Origin: Microbulbifer hainanensis
Lineage (GTDB): Bacteria > Pseudomonadota > Gammaproteobacteria > Pseudomonadales > Cellvibrionaceae
NCBI RefSeq assembly: GCF_014904735.1
Contig: NZ_JACZCR010000026.1
Span: 124,001 to 188,000 of the forward strand
Direction: 5' to 3'
Length of the DNA: 64,000 bases
The position numbers and the translations under genes were made by a program. Positions 1 through 8,102 of this stretch are shown one piece after another. The notes below the pieces were generated by a model. That model was not told the origin of the DNA. It searched no databases and saw only the letters and a program-made list of their open reading frames with translations. Every line of letters begins with the position of its first letter. Within the stretch, counting starts at the first letter, position 1.

Positions 1-2
1 CT

Positions 3-488
3 GATGTCGAAGAGGCCGGTGTAGAAGACGGCGATGCCGGCAAGGGTATGGGATACGGTAACGTATACATCACCCTGGCCCTGGCGGAGCAGTTGTCCAT
101 GTCTTCTGCGGCCGAGGCGCTGGAAGGTGAAACCGGCATGACCCCGGATGAGTCCCTGAACCAGATCCTGTACATGCGCCAGGAGCAGGGCATGGGCTGG
201 GGGCAGATTGCCAAGGAACTCGGTTTCAACCTCGGTGAAGTCATGAGTGGTCTCCACTCCAACCGTCCGGAAAAGATGGACAAGGCGTCAGCGAAAAGTG
301 AAGAGCGTGGCAGCAAGTCTATGCGCCCGGATCACGCCTCAATGGGTAAGCCCGAGAAGGTCGCCAAAATGGACCGTCCGGAACACCCGATGAAGATGGA
401 GCGTGCGGAGCGCCCCGAGAAAGTGGAGCGTCCCGAAAAACCGGAACGTCCGGAGAAGCCTGCGCGTCCGGAACGCCCCGGGCACTAA
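3..488 (+). CDS. Hypothetical protein with Pro/Glu/Lys-rich tail (5' end outside window)
   Basis: The frame is open from the first bases of the window, so the true start probably lies upstream; an internal ATG at 48 would give 146 residues. The first half looks globular (a helical stretch ending in a GWGQIAKELGFNLGEVM segment). The last ~65 residues are low complexity: repeated RPEK/RPER units mixed with Met and Ser, strongly basic, ending in RPERPGH. No family recognised. Similar Lys/Pro/Glu tails occur in exported or surface-interacting small proteins, but no signal peptide can be judged because the N-terminus is missing. A strong terminator follows at 536-566, so it is the last gene of its transcript. 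Confidence 0.6.
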   Translation, partial: DVEEAGVEDGDAGKGMGYGNVYITLALAEQLSMSSAAEALEGETGMTPDESLNQILYMRQEQGMGWGQIAKELGFNLGEVMSGLHSNRPEKMDKASAKSEERGSKSMRPDHASMGKPEKVAKMDRPEHPMKMERAERPEKVERPEKPERPEKPARPERPGH

Positions 489-535
489 AGTTGGAAGGGC
501 GGGCCGCCACAGGCCCGCGCTAGCGCTTGAGTTGA

Positions 536-566
536 GCCGCCGCATTCATTGTCGGCGGCTTTTTTA
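536..566 (+). terminator. Rho-independent terminator
   Basis: A 7-bp perfect GC stem (GCCGCCG 536-542 with CGGCGGC 553-559), a 10-nt loop and a run of six T from 560. It ends the transcript of the preceding hypothetical gene and isolates the exbB operon. Confidence 0.85.
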
Positions 567-699
567 TTGCCCGCAGGGTCATCGGGAAATTGTGTAGTGT
601 CGGTCACAGGGATGAAAAAGACGTCGTACTGGGTCTTAGCCCGCGTCGCCAGCTGTGGTAGAGTCACAGGCCGATTTTCCGCAGTCTGGGACTAGAAGA

Positions 700-1320
700 G
701 TGTTAGAAATAATAAAATCTGGCGGCTGGCTGATGCTGCCGATCCTGCTTTGTTCCGTCGCCGTTATCGCCATTTGTATCGAGCGTCTCTGGACTCTGAA
801 CCCGCGCAGAATCGCGCCGCGCTCCCTACTGGGGGAAGTCTGGAGTTGGTTAAAGAATAACCAGCTCGATGGCGAGAAAATCAAAGAACTGCGCGATTCC
901 AGTCCTCTGGGGCGTATCTTTGCCGCCGGCCTGTCCAATTCGCGCCACGGCCGTGACGTCATGAAAGACAGTATCGAAGAGGCCGCGAGCCAGGTGGTCC
1001 ACGAACTCGAGCGCTTTCTCGGTGCCCTGGGGACTATTTCCGCCATCGCCCCGCTGATCGGCCTGCTCGGTACCGTGGTTGGCATGATTCAGGTCTTTAC
1101 CGCAATCATGCTCGAAGGTACCGGTAACGCCGGCGTACTGGCCGGTGGTATCAGCCAGGCGCTGATCACTACTGCAGCGGGCCTGACTGTGGCCATTCCC
1201 GCACTGATGGCACACCGCTACTTCCAGCGCCGCGTGGACAGCATCGTTGTCACCATGGAGCAGGAAGCGGTCAAGCTCGTGGACGCCCTGCACAGCGATC
1301 GTCGAATCGAAGGGCCCTGA
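700..1320 (+). CDS. exbB: MotA/TolQ/ExbB proton channel family protein (ExbB-like)
   Basis: Inner-membrane proton-channel subunit that works with ExbD/TolR to couple the proton motive force to an outer-membrane partner. About 206 residues. The N-terminal TM segment starts right away (GGWLMLPILLCSVAVIAICIE), followed by a cytoplasmic loop and two C-terminal TM helices in the MotA_ExbB region (LGTISAIAPLIGLLGTVVGM, then ALITTAAGLTVAIPALMAHR). I take GTG at 700 because the protein then begins MLEIIKSGGW as in close relatives; a GTG at 655 is open in frame but adds an unlikely extension. The next gene (exbD-like) begins 2 nt after the stop. Conserved neighbour of msbA/lpxK in gammaproteobacteria, where it is often annotated exbB although its partner is not proven. 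Confidence 0.88.
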   Translation: MLEIIKSGGWLMLPILLCSVAVIAICIERLWTLNPRRIAPRSLLGEVWSWLKNNQLDGEKIKELRDSSPLGRIFAAGLSNSRHGRDVMKDSIEEAASQVVHELERFLGALGTISAIAPLIGLLGTVVGMIQVFTAIMLEGTGNAGVLAGGISQALITTAAGLTVAIPALMAHRYFQRRVDSIVVTMEQEAVKLVDALHSDRRIEGP

Positions 1321-1321
1321 G

Positions 1322-1741
1322 ATGCAGTTCCGCCGCCAAGCCAAAGAGCAGGACGGGGTCAACCTGACGCCGTTGATTGACGTCGTATTCCTGCTGCTGA
1401 TCTTCTTTATGGTGTCGACGACCTTTACCAAGGAGAGTCACCTTGAGCTGAACCTGCCCGAAGCAGCAGGTACGCAGGTAGAAGAGCAGCCGAAGACCGT
1501 CGAGATCCTGATTAATGCCGACGGATCCTACTCTGTAGACGGTCGCGCGCTGATTAACAAAAAACTGACTACCCTGAAATCGGCGCTGTCGGAAGTATCC
1601 GCAGGCGAGTACAATCGCCCCCTGGTCATAACGGCCGACGCCACTGCCCAGCATCAGGCCGTGGTACGCGCTATGGATGCCGCGGGGCAACTGGGTTTCG
1701 TTCACCTGAGTATCACCACGCGGCAGCCGGAAGAAAACTAA
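1322..1741 (+). CDS. exbD: ExbD/TolR family biopolymer transport protein
   Basis: Partner of the ExbB-like protein upstream: one TM helix plus a periplasmic domain. The 139-residue product has the family hallmark NLTPLIDVVFLLLIFFMVST, with the conserved Asp of the TM helix at about residue 20. The periplasmic part ends in the typical TADATAQHQAVVRAMDAAGQLGF segment (split here only for description). The ATG at 1322 starts just behind the exbB stop, which implies translational coupling; a longer in-frame start at 1247 would overlap exbB deeply and is rejected. An 87-nt gap leads to msbA on the same strand. Whether the pair energises TonB or another system cannot be told from the sequence. Confidence 0.88.
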   Translation: MQFRRQAKEQDGVNLTPLIDVVFLLLIFFMVSTTFTKESHLELNLPEAAGTQVEEQPKTVEILINADGSYSVDGRALINKKLTTLKSALSEVSAGEYNRPLVITADATAQHQAVVRAMDAAGQLGFVHLSITTRQPEEN

Positions 1742-1828
1742 CCGATCGGGTGTGCGGTTTCTCCCTGAACGGGGGGCGCGACGCCCGGAGCCGGGCTGCA
1801 GATTGCCCGGCGCGCTGTAAGATATCGT

Positions 1829-3658
1829 ATGGATAGAGCCGCAACGCCCCCAGGCAAACCGCAACACGGGGCGACAACCTACCGCCGTCTCCTTAGCTAC
1901 GCACTGCCGCACTGGCCGATCTTCGCGCTGGCGGTGGTCGGCTTCCTGGTGTTTTCCAGTATGGGCGTCAGCCTGATTGCCGTCACCGAGCTGCTGCTCG
2001 ATGCCGTCGGAGCGGGTATTCAGGAAAGCCGCGGATTCCTTGCCAAGATCGTGGCGGGACATTTTGCTGGTGGCGTGATGCCGCAGGATACCGCGCGCTG
2101 GATGATCCCACTGGCAATGTTGTTGATTATTGTTCTGCGTGCCTGTGGCAATTTCCTCGGCAGTTACGGGCTCGCCTATGTGGGGCGTTCGGTAATTCAC
2201 AGCCTGCGCACCGAGCTATTTGAGAAAATCGGCGAACTGCCCAGCGCCTATTTCGATCGTTACACCGGCGCCTACCTGATTTCGAAGGTGTCTTACAATG
2301 TGGAGCAGGTCACCAACTCGATCACCAAGGCGATCAAGGTGCTGATCCGCGAATCCTTCACCACGATCGGCCTCCTTATTTACCTGTTACTGGTGAACTG
2401 GAAGCTGACGCTGACCTTTTTCCTGTTTGCACCACTGATTGCGCTGATCGTGCGCACCGTAGGCAAGCGCTTCCGCAAACTGAGTCACCGTATCCAGAAC
2501 ACCATGGGCGATGTCACCCACGTGACTCAGGAAGCCATCAATGGCTACCAGGTCGTGCGCTTGTACGGCGGCCGTAAATACGAAAATGCGCGTTTCGAAT
2601 CCGCCAGCGACAAAAATCGCCAGCAGTTCATGAAACTGGTGGTGGCGGACAATGCCAGCGTTTCCGTTATCCAGATTCTCGTGGGACTTTCCACGGCCAC
2701 CATCGTCTGGCTCGCGCTGGCGCCCGGTATGGTCGAGTCCATGACGGCCGGTGTTTTTGCAGCCTATATCGGTGCGGCTGCGTCCCTGGCAAAACCGGTG
2801 CGCAGCCTGTCCGAAGTCTTTTCCGATATCCAGAAAGGCATTGCCGCGGCGGAAAGTATTTTCGAGGTATTCGATGCGCCCAAGGAACCGGATGAGGGCA
2901 AGGCACTGTTGCCGGAGCCGGTGCGCGGCGCGGTGACTTTCGACCAGTTGAGTTTTCGCTACGACGAAGCCGCCCCGGCAGTACTTTCGGATATCAGTTT
3001 TTCCGTGGAGCCGGGGCAGACGGTGGCGCTGGTCGGCGCTTCCGGATCCGGCAAGAGCACACTGGTAAGCCTGCTCGCCCGTTTCTACGAGCCGAGCAGT
3101 GGTCGCATTCTGCTCGACGGCGTGGATATCGGCAGCGTATCCCTGGCGGACCTGCGCCAGGAGATCAGCATGGTGTCGCAGAACATCGTTTTGTTTAACG
3201 ATACCGTCTATCACAACATTGCCTATGGCGAACTGGAAGGGGCCTCGCCTGAAGAAGTGCGTCGCGCGGTGGAGCTGGCCCACGCTACCGATTTTGTCGA
3301 CGAATTGCCGCGGGGACTGGATACCGTGCTTGGCGACAACGCGCAGATGCTTTCCGGCGGCCAGCGCCAGCGCCTGGCGATTGCCCGGGCGCTGTTGAAA
3401 GATGCCCCGCTGCTGATTCTCGATGAGGCCACATCCGCGCTGGACAATGAATCCGAGCGCCATATTCAGGCCGCGCTCACCGAGGTTATGAAAAATCGCA
3501 CAACCTTTGTGATTGCCCATCGGCTGAGCACGATTGAAAACGCAGACCGAATCCTGGTGATGGAGCAGGGCCGGATTGTCGAAAGCGGCAATCACGCCGA
3601 GCTGCTGGCCAGTGGTGGTCGCTACGCGACCCTGTTACAACAGCAAACCGCAGATTAA
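1829..3658 (+). CDS. msbA: Lipid A export ATP-binding/permease MsbA
   Basis: ABC transporter half-molecule (609 aa, family about 580-610) that flips lipid A-core from the inner to the outer leaflet of the inner membrane. An N-terminal six-helix exporter domain spans roughly residues 25-330. The ATPase domain has Walker A GASGSGKST (403-411), signature LSGGQRQRLAIARALL (from 508) and Walker B LLILDEATSALD, followed by the switch His in FVIAHRLST. lpxK follows after 8 nt, the usual msbA-lpxK pair, and kdsB and murB complete an envelope-precursor cluster. ATG at 1829; no strong ribosome site is obvious. Confidence 0.95.
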   Translation: MDRAATPPGKPQHGATTYRRLLSYALPHWPIFALAVVGFLVFSSMGVSLIAVTELLLDAVGAGIQESRGFLAKIVAGHFAGGVMPQDTARWMIPLAMLLIIVLRACGNFLGSYGLAYVGRSVIHSLRTELFEKIGELPSAYFDRYTGAYLISKVSYNVEQVTNSITKAIKVLIRESFTTIGLLIYLLLVNWKLTLTFFLFAPLIALIVRTVGKRFRKLSHRIQNTMGDVTHVTQEAINGYQVVRLYGGRKYENARFESASDKNRQQFMKLVVADNASVSVIQILVGLSTATIVWLALAPGMVESMTAGVFAAYIGAAASLAKPVRSLSEVFSDIQKGIAAAESIFEVFDAPKEPDEGKALLPEPVRGAVTFDQLSFRYDEAAPAVLSDISFSVEPGQTVALVGASGSGKSTLVSLLARFYEPSSGRILLDGVDIGSVSLADLRQEISMVSQNIVLFNDTVYHNIAYGELEGASPEEVRRAVELAHATDFVDELPRGLDTVLGDNAQMLSGGQRQRLAIARALLKDAPLLILDEATSALDNESERHIQAALTEVMKNRTTFVIAHRLSTIENADRILVMEQGRIVESGNHAELLASGGRYATLLQQQTAD

Positions 3659-3666
3659 GGCCGCGC

Positions 3667-4698
3667 ATGTCATTGGAAGACTGGTTTAACAAGCGCTGGT
3701 ACCCGGAGTCCGGCCGGCGCAGTACATTGCCGCTGCTAGCGCCATTGTCGGCGGCGTTTCGCGCTGTCAGCAACCGGCGGCGTGCGAAGAGCCACGAAAG
3801 CCCGCCGAAACCGCTGGCGGTACCGGTTATTGTCGTCGGCAATATTACTGCGGGTGGGGCCGGCAAAACGCCGTTAGTGGCGGAACTGGCGCGCTGGCTG
3901 CACGAGCGCGGCATGAATCCCGGTATCGTCAGTCGCGGATACGGCGGCAGGGCCCGGGAGTATCCCTACCAGGTTACCGCCCAATCCCATCCGCTCGAAT
4001 CTGGCGATGAACCGCTGATGCTGCACCTGATCACTGGCCTGCCGGTGATGGTGTCCCCGGATCGAACCGAAGCGGCACAGGCTCTGATCGACTACCACCA
4101 GTGTGACGTCATCCTCTCCGACGATGGCCTGCAGCACTACAAGCTGTGGCGAAGCATGGAAATCTGCGTGGTCGATGGTCACCGCGGCCTCGGCAACGGC
4201 AAGATGTTACCGCGCGGGCCGCTACGGGAGCCGGCAGATCGTCTGGGCACAGTCGATGTGGTGGTTGCGAATGGCGAGCCGGAAGAGGCCGTCAAGCAGC
4301 AGTGCGGCGAGTGGCTGGATTTCACCATGACCCTGGAGCCGTCCGCCTGGCACCAGTTCAATCTCGACCAGACTTCCACCGTGAAACTGACCTCCGGCCC
4401 GGAGCCGGGGCCCGTACACGGCGTAGCGGCGATCGGCAATCCGCAGCGATTTTTCCGCGAGCTGCACCGTCTCGGCTACCGTGTGACGGAGCAAGCCTAC
4501 GCTGACCACCACCAGTTCAGCCTGCAGGAACTGCAGTTCGACGGCGAGACCCCGGTGATCATGACCATGAAAGATGCGGTCAAGTGCCGGGATTTCTGGC
4601 AGGGCCACTGGTGGGCACTGGAAGTTCGGGCGGAGCTGCCGGACCTGTTCTACCAGAGAGTTCATCAACATATTCAGAAGTTTCGCGAGCATGACTAA
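3667..4698 (+). CDS. lpxK: Tetraacyldisaccharide 4'-kinase LpxK
   Basis: Phosphorylates the 4' position of tetraacyldisaccharide-1-phosphate to make lipid IVA, the sixth step of the Raetz pathway, at the inner membrane. 343 aa, normal length. The P-loop [16 protein letters not shown] (GK around residues 66-67) is preceded by the usual hydrophobic N-terminus. Further family blocks are [15 protein letters not shown] and the late MTMKDAVKC. Its stop overlaps the kdsB start by 8 nt (CATGACTAA). In pseudomonads a Trm112-like small gene sits between lpxK and kdsB; here nothing does. Confidence 0.95.
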   Translation: MSLEDWFNKRWYPESGRRSTLPLLAPLSAAFRAVSNRRRAKSHESPPKPLAVPVIVVGNITAGGAGKTPLVAELARWLHERGMNPGIVSRGYGGRAREYPYQVTAQSHPLESGDEPLMLHLITGLPVMVSPDRTEAAQALIDYHQCDVILSDDGLQHYKLWRSMEICVVDGHRGLGNGKMLPRGPLREPADRLGTVDVVVANGEPEEAVKQQCGEWLDFTMTLEPSAWHQFNLDQTSTVKLTSGPEPGPVHGVAAIGNPQRFFRELHRLGYRVTEQAYADHHQFSLQELQFDGETPVIMTMKDAVKCRDFWQGHWWALEVRAELPDLFYQRVHQHIQKFREHD

Positions 4699-5458
4699 AA
4701 CGCTTCCATTCGACGTGATCATTCCCGCCCGTTTTGCTTCCAGCCGCCTGCCGGGCAAGCCGCTGGCCGATATCGCTGGCAAGCCGATGGTGCAGCATGT
4801 GTACGAGCGCGCAATGCAGAGCAGCGCCGAGCGTGTGATCGTGGCAACCGACGATATGCGGGTCGCGGAAGCGGTACGGAGTTTCGGTGGCGAGGTCTGC
4901 ATGACTTCGGCCGAACACGCATCCGGTACTGATCGCCTGCAGGAAGTCGTGGCAAATCTGGGGCTCGGCGAAGACCGCATTGTGGTTAACGTGCAGGGCG
5001 ACGAGCCCCTGATCCCGCCTGCGGTGATCGATCAGGTGGCGGGCAACCTGGCTGCCAATCCGGCTGCAGGCGTTGCAACGCTCGCTGAACCGATCCAAAC
5101 GCTGGAGGATTTCCTCAATCCGAATATCGTCAAGGTGGTGGCGGCGGAGTCGGGGCTCGCGCGGTATTTTTCCCGCGCGCCAATACCCTGGCCCCGGGAT
5201 GCCTTCGCCGCAGAGACCGGTCGCCTGCCAGAGGGGTTGGAGCCGCGCCGCCATATTGGAATCTATGCTTACCGGGTGGCACTGCTGGGCCGCTTTGTCG
5301 GCTGGCCGATGGCGCCACTGGAGCAATTTGAATGCCTGGAGCAGCTGCGGTTTCTGTATCACGACGAAAACATCCATGTGGCAGATGCGGCGGAAGACGT
5401 ACCCGGTGGTGTGGACACCGAACAGGATCTGCTACGTATGTGTAAATTGCTGGGGTAA
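4691..5458 (+). CDS. kdsB: 3-deoxy-manno-octulosonate cytidylyltransferase (CMP-KDO synthetase)
   Basis: Activates KDO with CTP to CMP-KDO, the donor used by WaaA to build the LPS inner core. 255 aa from ATG 4691, matching the family (about 245-255). The N-terminal nucleotide-binding signature [16 protein letters not shown] and the [11 protein letters not shown] block (metal-binding Asp) are present, as are RHIGIYAYR and [11 protein letters not shown]. The frame is open further upstream inside lpxK, but the protein family begins at MTKTLPF. The start overlaps the lpxK stop, so the two are probably translationally coupled. Confidence 0.95.
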   Translation: MTKTLPFDVIIPARFASSRLPGKPLADIAGKPMVQHVYERAMQSSAERVIVATDDMRVAEAVRSFGGEVCMTSAEHASGTDRLQEVVANLGLGEDRIVVNVQGDEPLIPPAVIDQVAGNLAANPAAGVATLAEPIQTLEDFLNPNIVKVVAAESGLARYFSRAPIPWPRDAFAAETGRLPEGLEPRRHIGIYAYRVALLGRFVGWPMAPLEQFECLEQLRFLYHDENIHVADAAEDVPGGVDTEQDLLRMCKLLG

Positions 5459-5467
5459 CCACCGGGC

Positions 5468-6484
5468 GTGATAGAGAGCAATGTCGACTTACAGCCGCTA
5501 AACACCCTCGCGATTGACGCCTGCGCGGCACACTTTGCACGGGTGGAAACGCTTGAGGACCTGCGCGAGGCACTCCATTTTGCCCGCGCGGGGAAGCTGC
5601 CGATTCTTCCGCTCGGCGGCGGCAGTAATATTGTGCTCACCGGCAATTTCCCCGGTCTCGTCATCCACCTGGATATGCGTGGTCTCGAGCTGGAAGAGGT
5701 TGCCGGCGGTACACGCGTTTCGGCCGCCGCTGGGGAAAACTGGCACGGCCTGGTCATGCATACGGTGGAGCGCGGGCTCGGCGGCCTGGAAAACCTGGCG
5801 CTGATTCCGGGGCGTATCGGCGCCGCGCCCATTCAGAATATTGGGGCCTACGGCGTCGAGCTGCGGGACTCCTTTTACGATCTGCAGGCAGTACATATTC
5901 CTACCGGGGAACTGCATGAATTTACCGCCGTCGATTGCCAGTTCGGCTATCGCGACAGTGTCTTCAAAGGACGCGCCCGGGATCAGTACATTATCACCCG
6001 GGTGCGACTGCATTTGTCGGAAGAGTGGAGTGCCCATACCGAGTATCCGGCGCTCAAACATTACCTCGATGAGCATCACGAGGGGGCAGGGCCTCTGACT
6101 CCGGTGGAGATCGCCCATGCGGTCACAGCCATTCGCAACAGCAAGCTGCCGGACCCCGCGCAGATTCCCAATGCGGGGAGTTTTTTCAAAAACCCGGTGG
6201 TGGGCGACGAAGACTACCATCGGCTGAAAGCGGCCTTTCCCGACCTGGTGGCATTCCCGTTCGAGGGACGCTGGAAACTGGCTGCGGGCTGGCTGATTGA
6301 TCAAGCCGGTTGGCGCGGTTACCGGCGGGATTCGGTCGGCGTGCACGACCGGCAGGCCCTGGTTCTCGTCAATCCGGGCCGCGGAAGCGGCGCCGAAGTG
6401 ACGGGGCTGGCTTTCGACATCGCAACAGACATCCGCGACAAGTTCGGTGTCGAGCTGGAGCCGGAGCCGCGCTACTACCCCTGA
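5468..6484 (+). CDS. murB: UDP-N-acetylenolpyruvoylglucosamine reductase MurB
   Basis: FAD enzyme that reduces UDP-GlcNAc-enolpyruvate to UDP-MurNAc, the second committed step of peptidoglycan synthesis in the cytoplasm. 338 aa, the longer E. coli-like (type I) form. Visible landmarks are LPLGGGSNIVL (FAD pyrophosphate loop), the PGRIGAAPIQNIGAYG block, YRDSVFK, and PNAGSFFKNP with the catalytic Ser. GTG start, 9 nt after kdsB. In pseudomonads a small tyrosine phosphatase gene usually separates kdsB and murB and rne follows; both are missing here. Confidence 0.95.
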   Translation: MIESNVDLQPLNTLAIDACAAHFARVETLEDLREALHFARAGKLPILPLGGGSNIVLTGNFPGLVIHLDMRGLELEEVAGGTRVSAAAGENWHGLVMHTVERGLGGLENLALIPGRIGAAPIQNIGAYGVELRDSFYDLQAVHIPTGELHEFTAVDCQFGYRDSVFKGRARDQYIITRVRLHLSEEWSAHTEYPALKHYLDEHHEGAGPLTPVEIAHAVTAIRNSKLPDPAQIPNAGSFFKNPVVGDEDYHRLKAAFPDLVAFPFEGRWKLAAGWLIDQAGWRGYRRDSVGVHDRQALVLVNPGRGSGAEVTGLAFDIATDIRDKFGVELEPEPRYYP

Positions 6485-6548
6485 GCGGCCATCGCTTCCG
6501 AACCTTCCGCCTTGAGCTTTCCACCATCGACCTCGCCAGGTAGAGACA

Positions 6549-7181
6549 GTGAACGAACAGGTATTCGCCAGTCGTACCGCAGTGTTGGCGGAGTCCTATC
6601 CGGATGCGGAGTGGCCCGACCTTGCTCCCGGACGCGCACTGTTTATCCGCAACTGGCTCAGCGAGACCGAGGCGCGCCAACTGGTCGATGATTGCCTGAA
6701 CCGCCTGGCCTGGGAGCGGCCCAGTGTGCGCGTCTTCGGTCGGGAGCATCGGATTCCGCGGCGCCACGCTTTTGTCGGGGATCCGGGAGTCGTCTACCGC
6801 TGGTCGGGCCTGGAGCAGCAACCGGCCCCCTGGACGCCCGCCCTGACCGCCGTGCGTGAGCGCCTTGCGGCCGCGGGCTTTGATTTCAATAGCGTTCTGG
6901 TCAACCACTATCGTGGCGGCTCCGACAGCATGGGCTGGCATGCCGACAACGAACGCGAGCTGGGCCCCTGGCCTGTGGTGGCGACGGTCAGTCTCGGACA
7001 GCAGCGGCGACTTGCCTTTAGGCGACGGGATGGGGCGGGGCGCGTAGCACTGGATTTGCCCGCCGGTTCTCTTTTGCTGACGTCGGGGGTGGTGCAGCAT
7101 CACTGGCTGCACGGTGTGGCGAAGAGTGCCCGCCAGCTCGAGGAACGGGTAAGCCTGACCTTTCGTACCATTCATATCTAA
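6549..7181 (+). CDS. AlkB-like 2-oxoglutarate/Fe(II) dioxygenase
   Basis: Member of the AlkB-like dioxygenases, which remove alkyl lesions from nucleic acids by oxidative demethylation. 210 aa. The Fe(II) facial triad starts with H131-x-D133 in GWHADNE, preceded by NHYRGGSDSMG, with a third His in the QHHWLHG region and the 2-oxoglutarate-binding Arg in RVSLTFR at the C-terminus. This short type resembles human ALKBH2/3-like bacterial proteins rather than the longer E. coli AlkB. GTG start at 6549 with GAGACAG nearby. It stands 64 nt behind murB and could be read through from that operon; its role in RNA versus DNA repair is not decided by sequence. Confidence 0.85.
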   Translation: MNEQVFASRTAVLAESYPDAEWPDLAPGRALFIRNWLSETEARQLVDDCLNRLAWERPSVRVFGREHRIPRRHAFVGDPGVVYRWSGLEQQPAPWTPALTAVRERLAAAGFDFNSVLVNHYRGGSDSMGWHADNERELGPWPVVATVSLGQQRRLAFRRRDGAGRVALDLPAGSLLLTSGVVQHHWLHGVAKSARQLEERVSLTFRTIHI

Positions 7182-7345
7182 AAAAGAGTTTCTTATGCCA
7201 ATCCGGCAGACCCACTGCGCGCTGTCCAGCTTTGCAGTGACCGCATTGTCTGGTATGTTGCAAAAAGGCTCTGTGGATGGATTATCGTGAGGTAAAGAGG
7301 ACCTCGCTGGGCAATAACAAGAACTGCTTGCGCGTGATGTGGATT

Positions 7346-7355
7346 GTCACGTGAC
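7346..7355. promoter_or_regulatory. Perfect 10-bp palindrome upstream of gacA
   Basis: GTCACGTGAC sits about 35 nt before the chosen TTG start of the GacA-type gene. It is a perfect inverted repeat in a stretch that otherwise lacks a readable promoter. It could be an operator but a single short palindrome can occur by chance. Confidence 0.25.
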
Positions 7356-7388
7356 GCAGCTACTCCAAGATCCGTAGTTGGGGCTAAT

Positions 7389-8042
7389 TTGATAAAAGTC
7401 TTAGTGGTGGACGATCACGACTTGGTGCGCATGGGTATTTCGCGCATGCTGGGTGACGTCGGTGGCATACAGGTAGTGGGTGAGGCAAACAGCGGCGAAG
7501 AGGCGCTCGCTTTCGTGCGCCAGTCGGAAGTTGATGTCATCCTGATGGATGTGAAAATGCCCGGCATGGGTGGCCTTGAGGCCACTCGCAAGCTTCTGTC
7601 CCGCTGTCCCCAGGCCAAAGTTATTGCCGTCAGTTCAATCGATGACGATCACTTCCCTGAGCGTCTGATGCGCGCGGGCGCACTCGGATACCTGACAAAG
7701 GGTGCCGACCTGGAAGAGATGATCAAGGCTATTCATGCCGTGGTTTCCGGTGACGTCTACATCAGCAGTAGCATCGCTACCAAAATGGCGCTGCGCAACG
7801 TCAATGGTAAGGCTGAAAAAGCCTCGCCATTTGATGACCTCTCCGAGCGGGAACTGCAAATTGCGGAAAAGATTGTTCATGGCTGTAAGGTGGCGGAAAT
7901 CGCCGATAACCTGTCGGTGAGCCCGAAAACGGTCAACAGTTACCGCTACCGAATATTTGAAAAGCTGGATATTCACAGCGATGTGGAGCTCACGCTTCTC
8001 GCAGTGAAATACCAGCTATTGGACCCTGAAGCCGCGGTCTGA
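7389..8042 (+). CDS. gacA: Two-component response regulator, GacA/UvrY family
   Basis: DNA-binding response regulator of the BarA/UvrY (GacS/GacA) system, which classically drives expression of CsrA/RsmA-sequestering sRNAs. 217 aa from a TTG at 7389 (MIKVLVVDDHDLVRMG), close to GacA length; an in-frame longer start at 7344 gives an N-terminal extension with no family counterpart. Receiver domain with the acidic pair in VVDDHD, phosphoacceptor Asp54 in ILMDVKMPG, switch Ser in AVSS and Lys in YLTKGAD. C-terminal LuxR-type helix-turn-helix (LSERELQIAEKIVHG...SPKTVNSYRYRIFEKL). Adjacency to uvrC is the conserved uvrY-uvrC synteny. GGGG lies 4-7 nt before the TTG. Confidence 0.92.
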   Translation: MIKVLVVDDHDLVRMGISRMLGDVGGIQVVGEANSGEEALAFVRQSEVDVILMDVKMPGMGGLEATRKLLSRCPQAKVIAVSSIDDDHFPERLMRAGALGYLTKGADLEEMIKAIHAVVSGDVYISSSIATKMALRNVNGKAEKASPFDDLSERELQIAEKIVHGCKVAEIADNLSVSPKTVNSYRYRIFEKLDIHSDVELTLLAVKYQLLDPEAAV

Positions 8043-8102
8043 TTTCCGTTCGCCGCGCTCGGGGATTGATCGCAGTTGGTTTAGTAGTCGGTGGCGAACT
8101 CC

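Noticed and set aside
1829-3658. Long open frames on the minus strand through msbA, uvrC, kdsB, gspF and other genes (up to 400 codons)
   Set aside because: High GC content gives long shadow frames. None has a recognisable domain, and the real genes on the other strand are certain.
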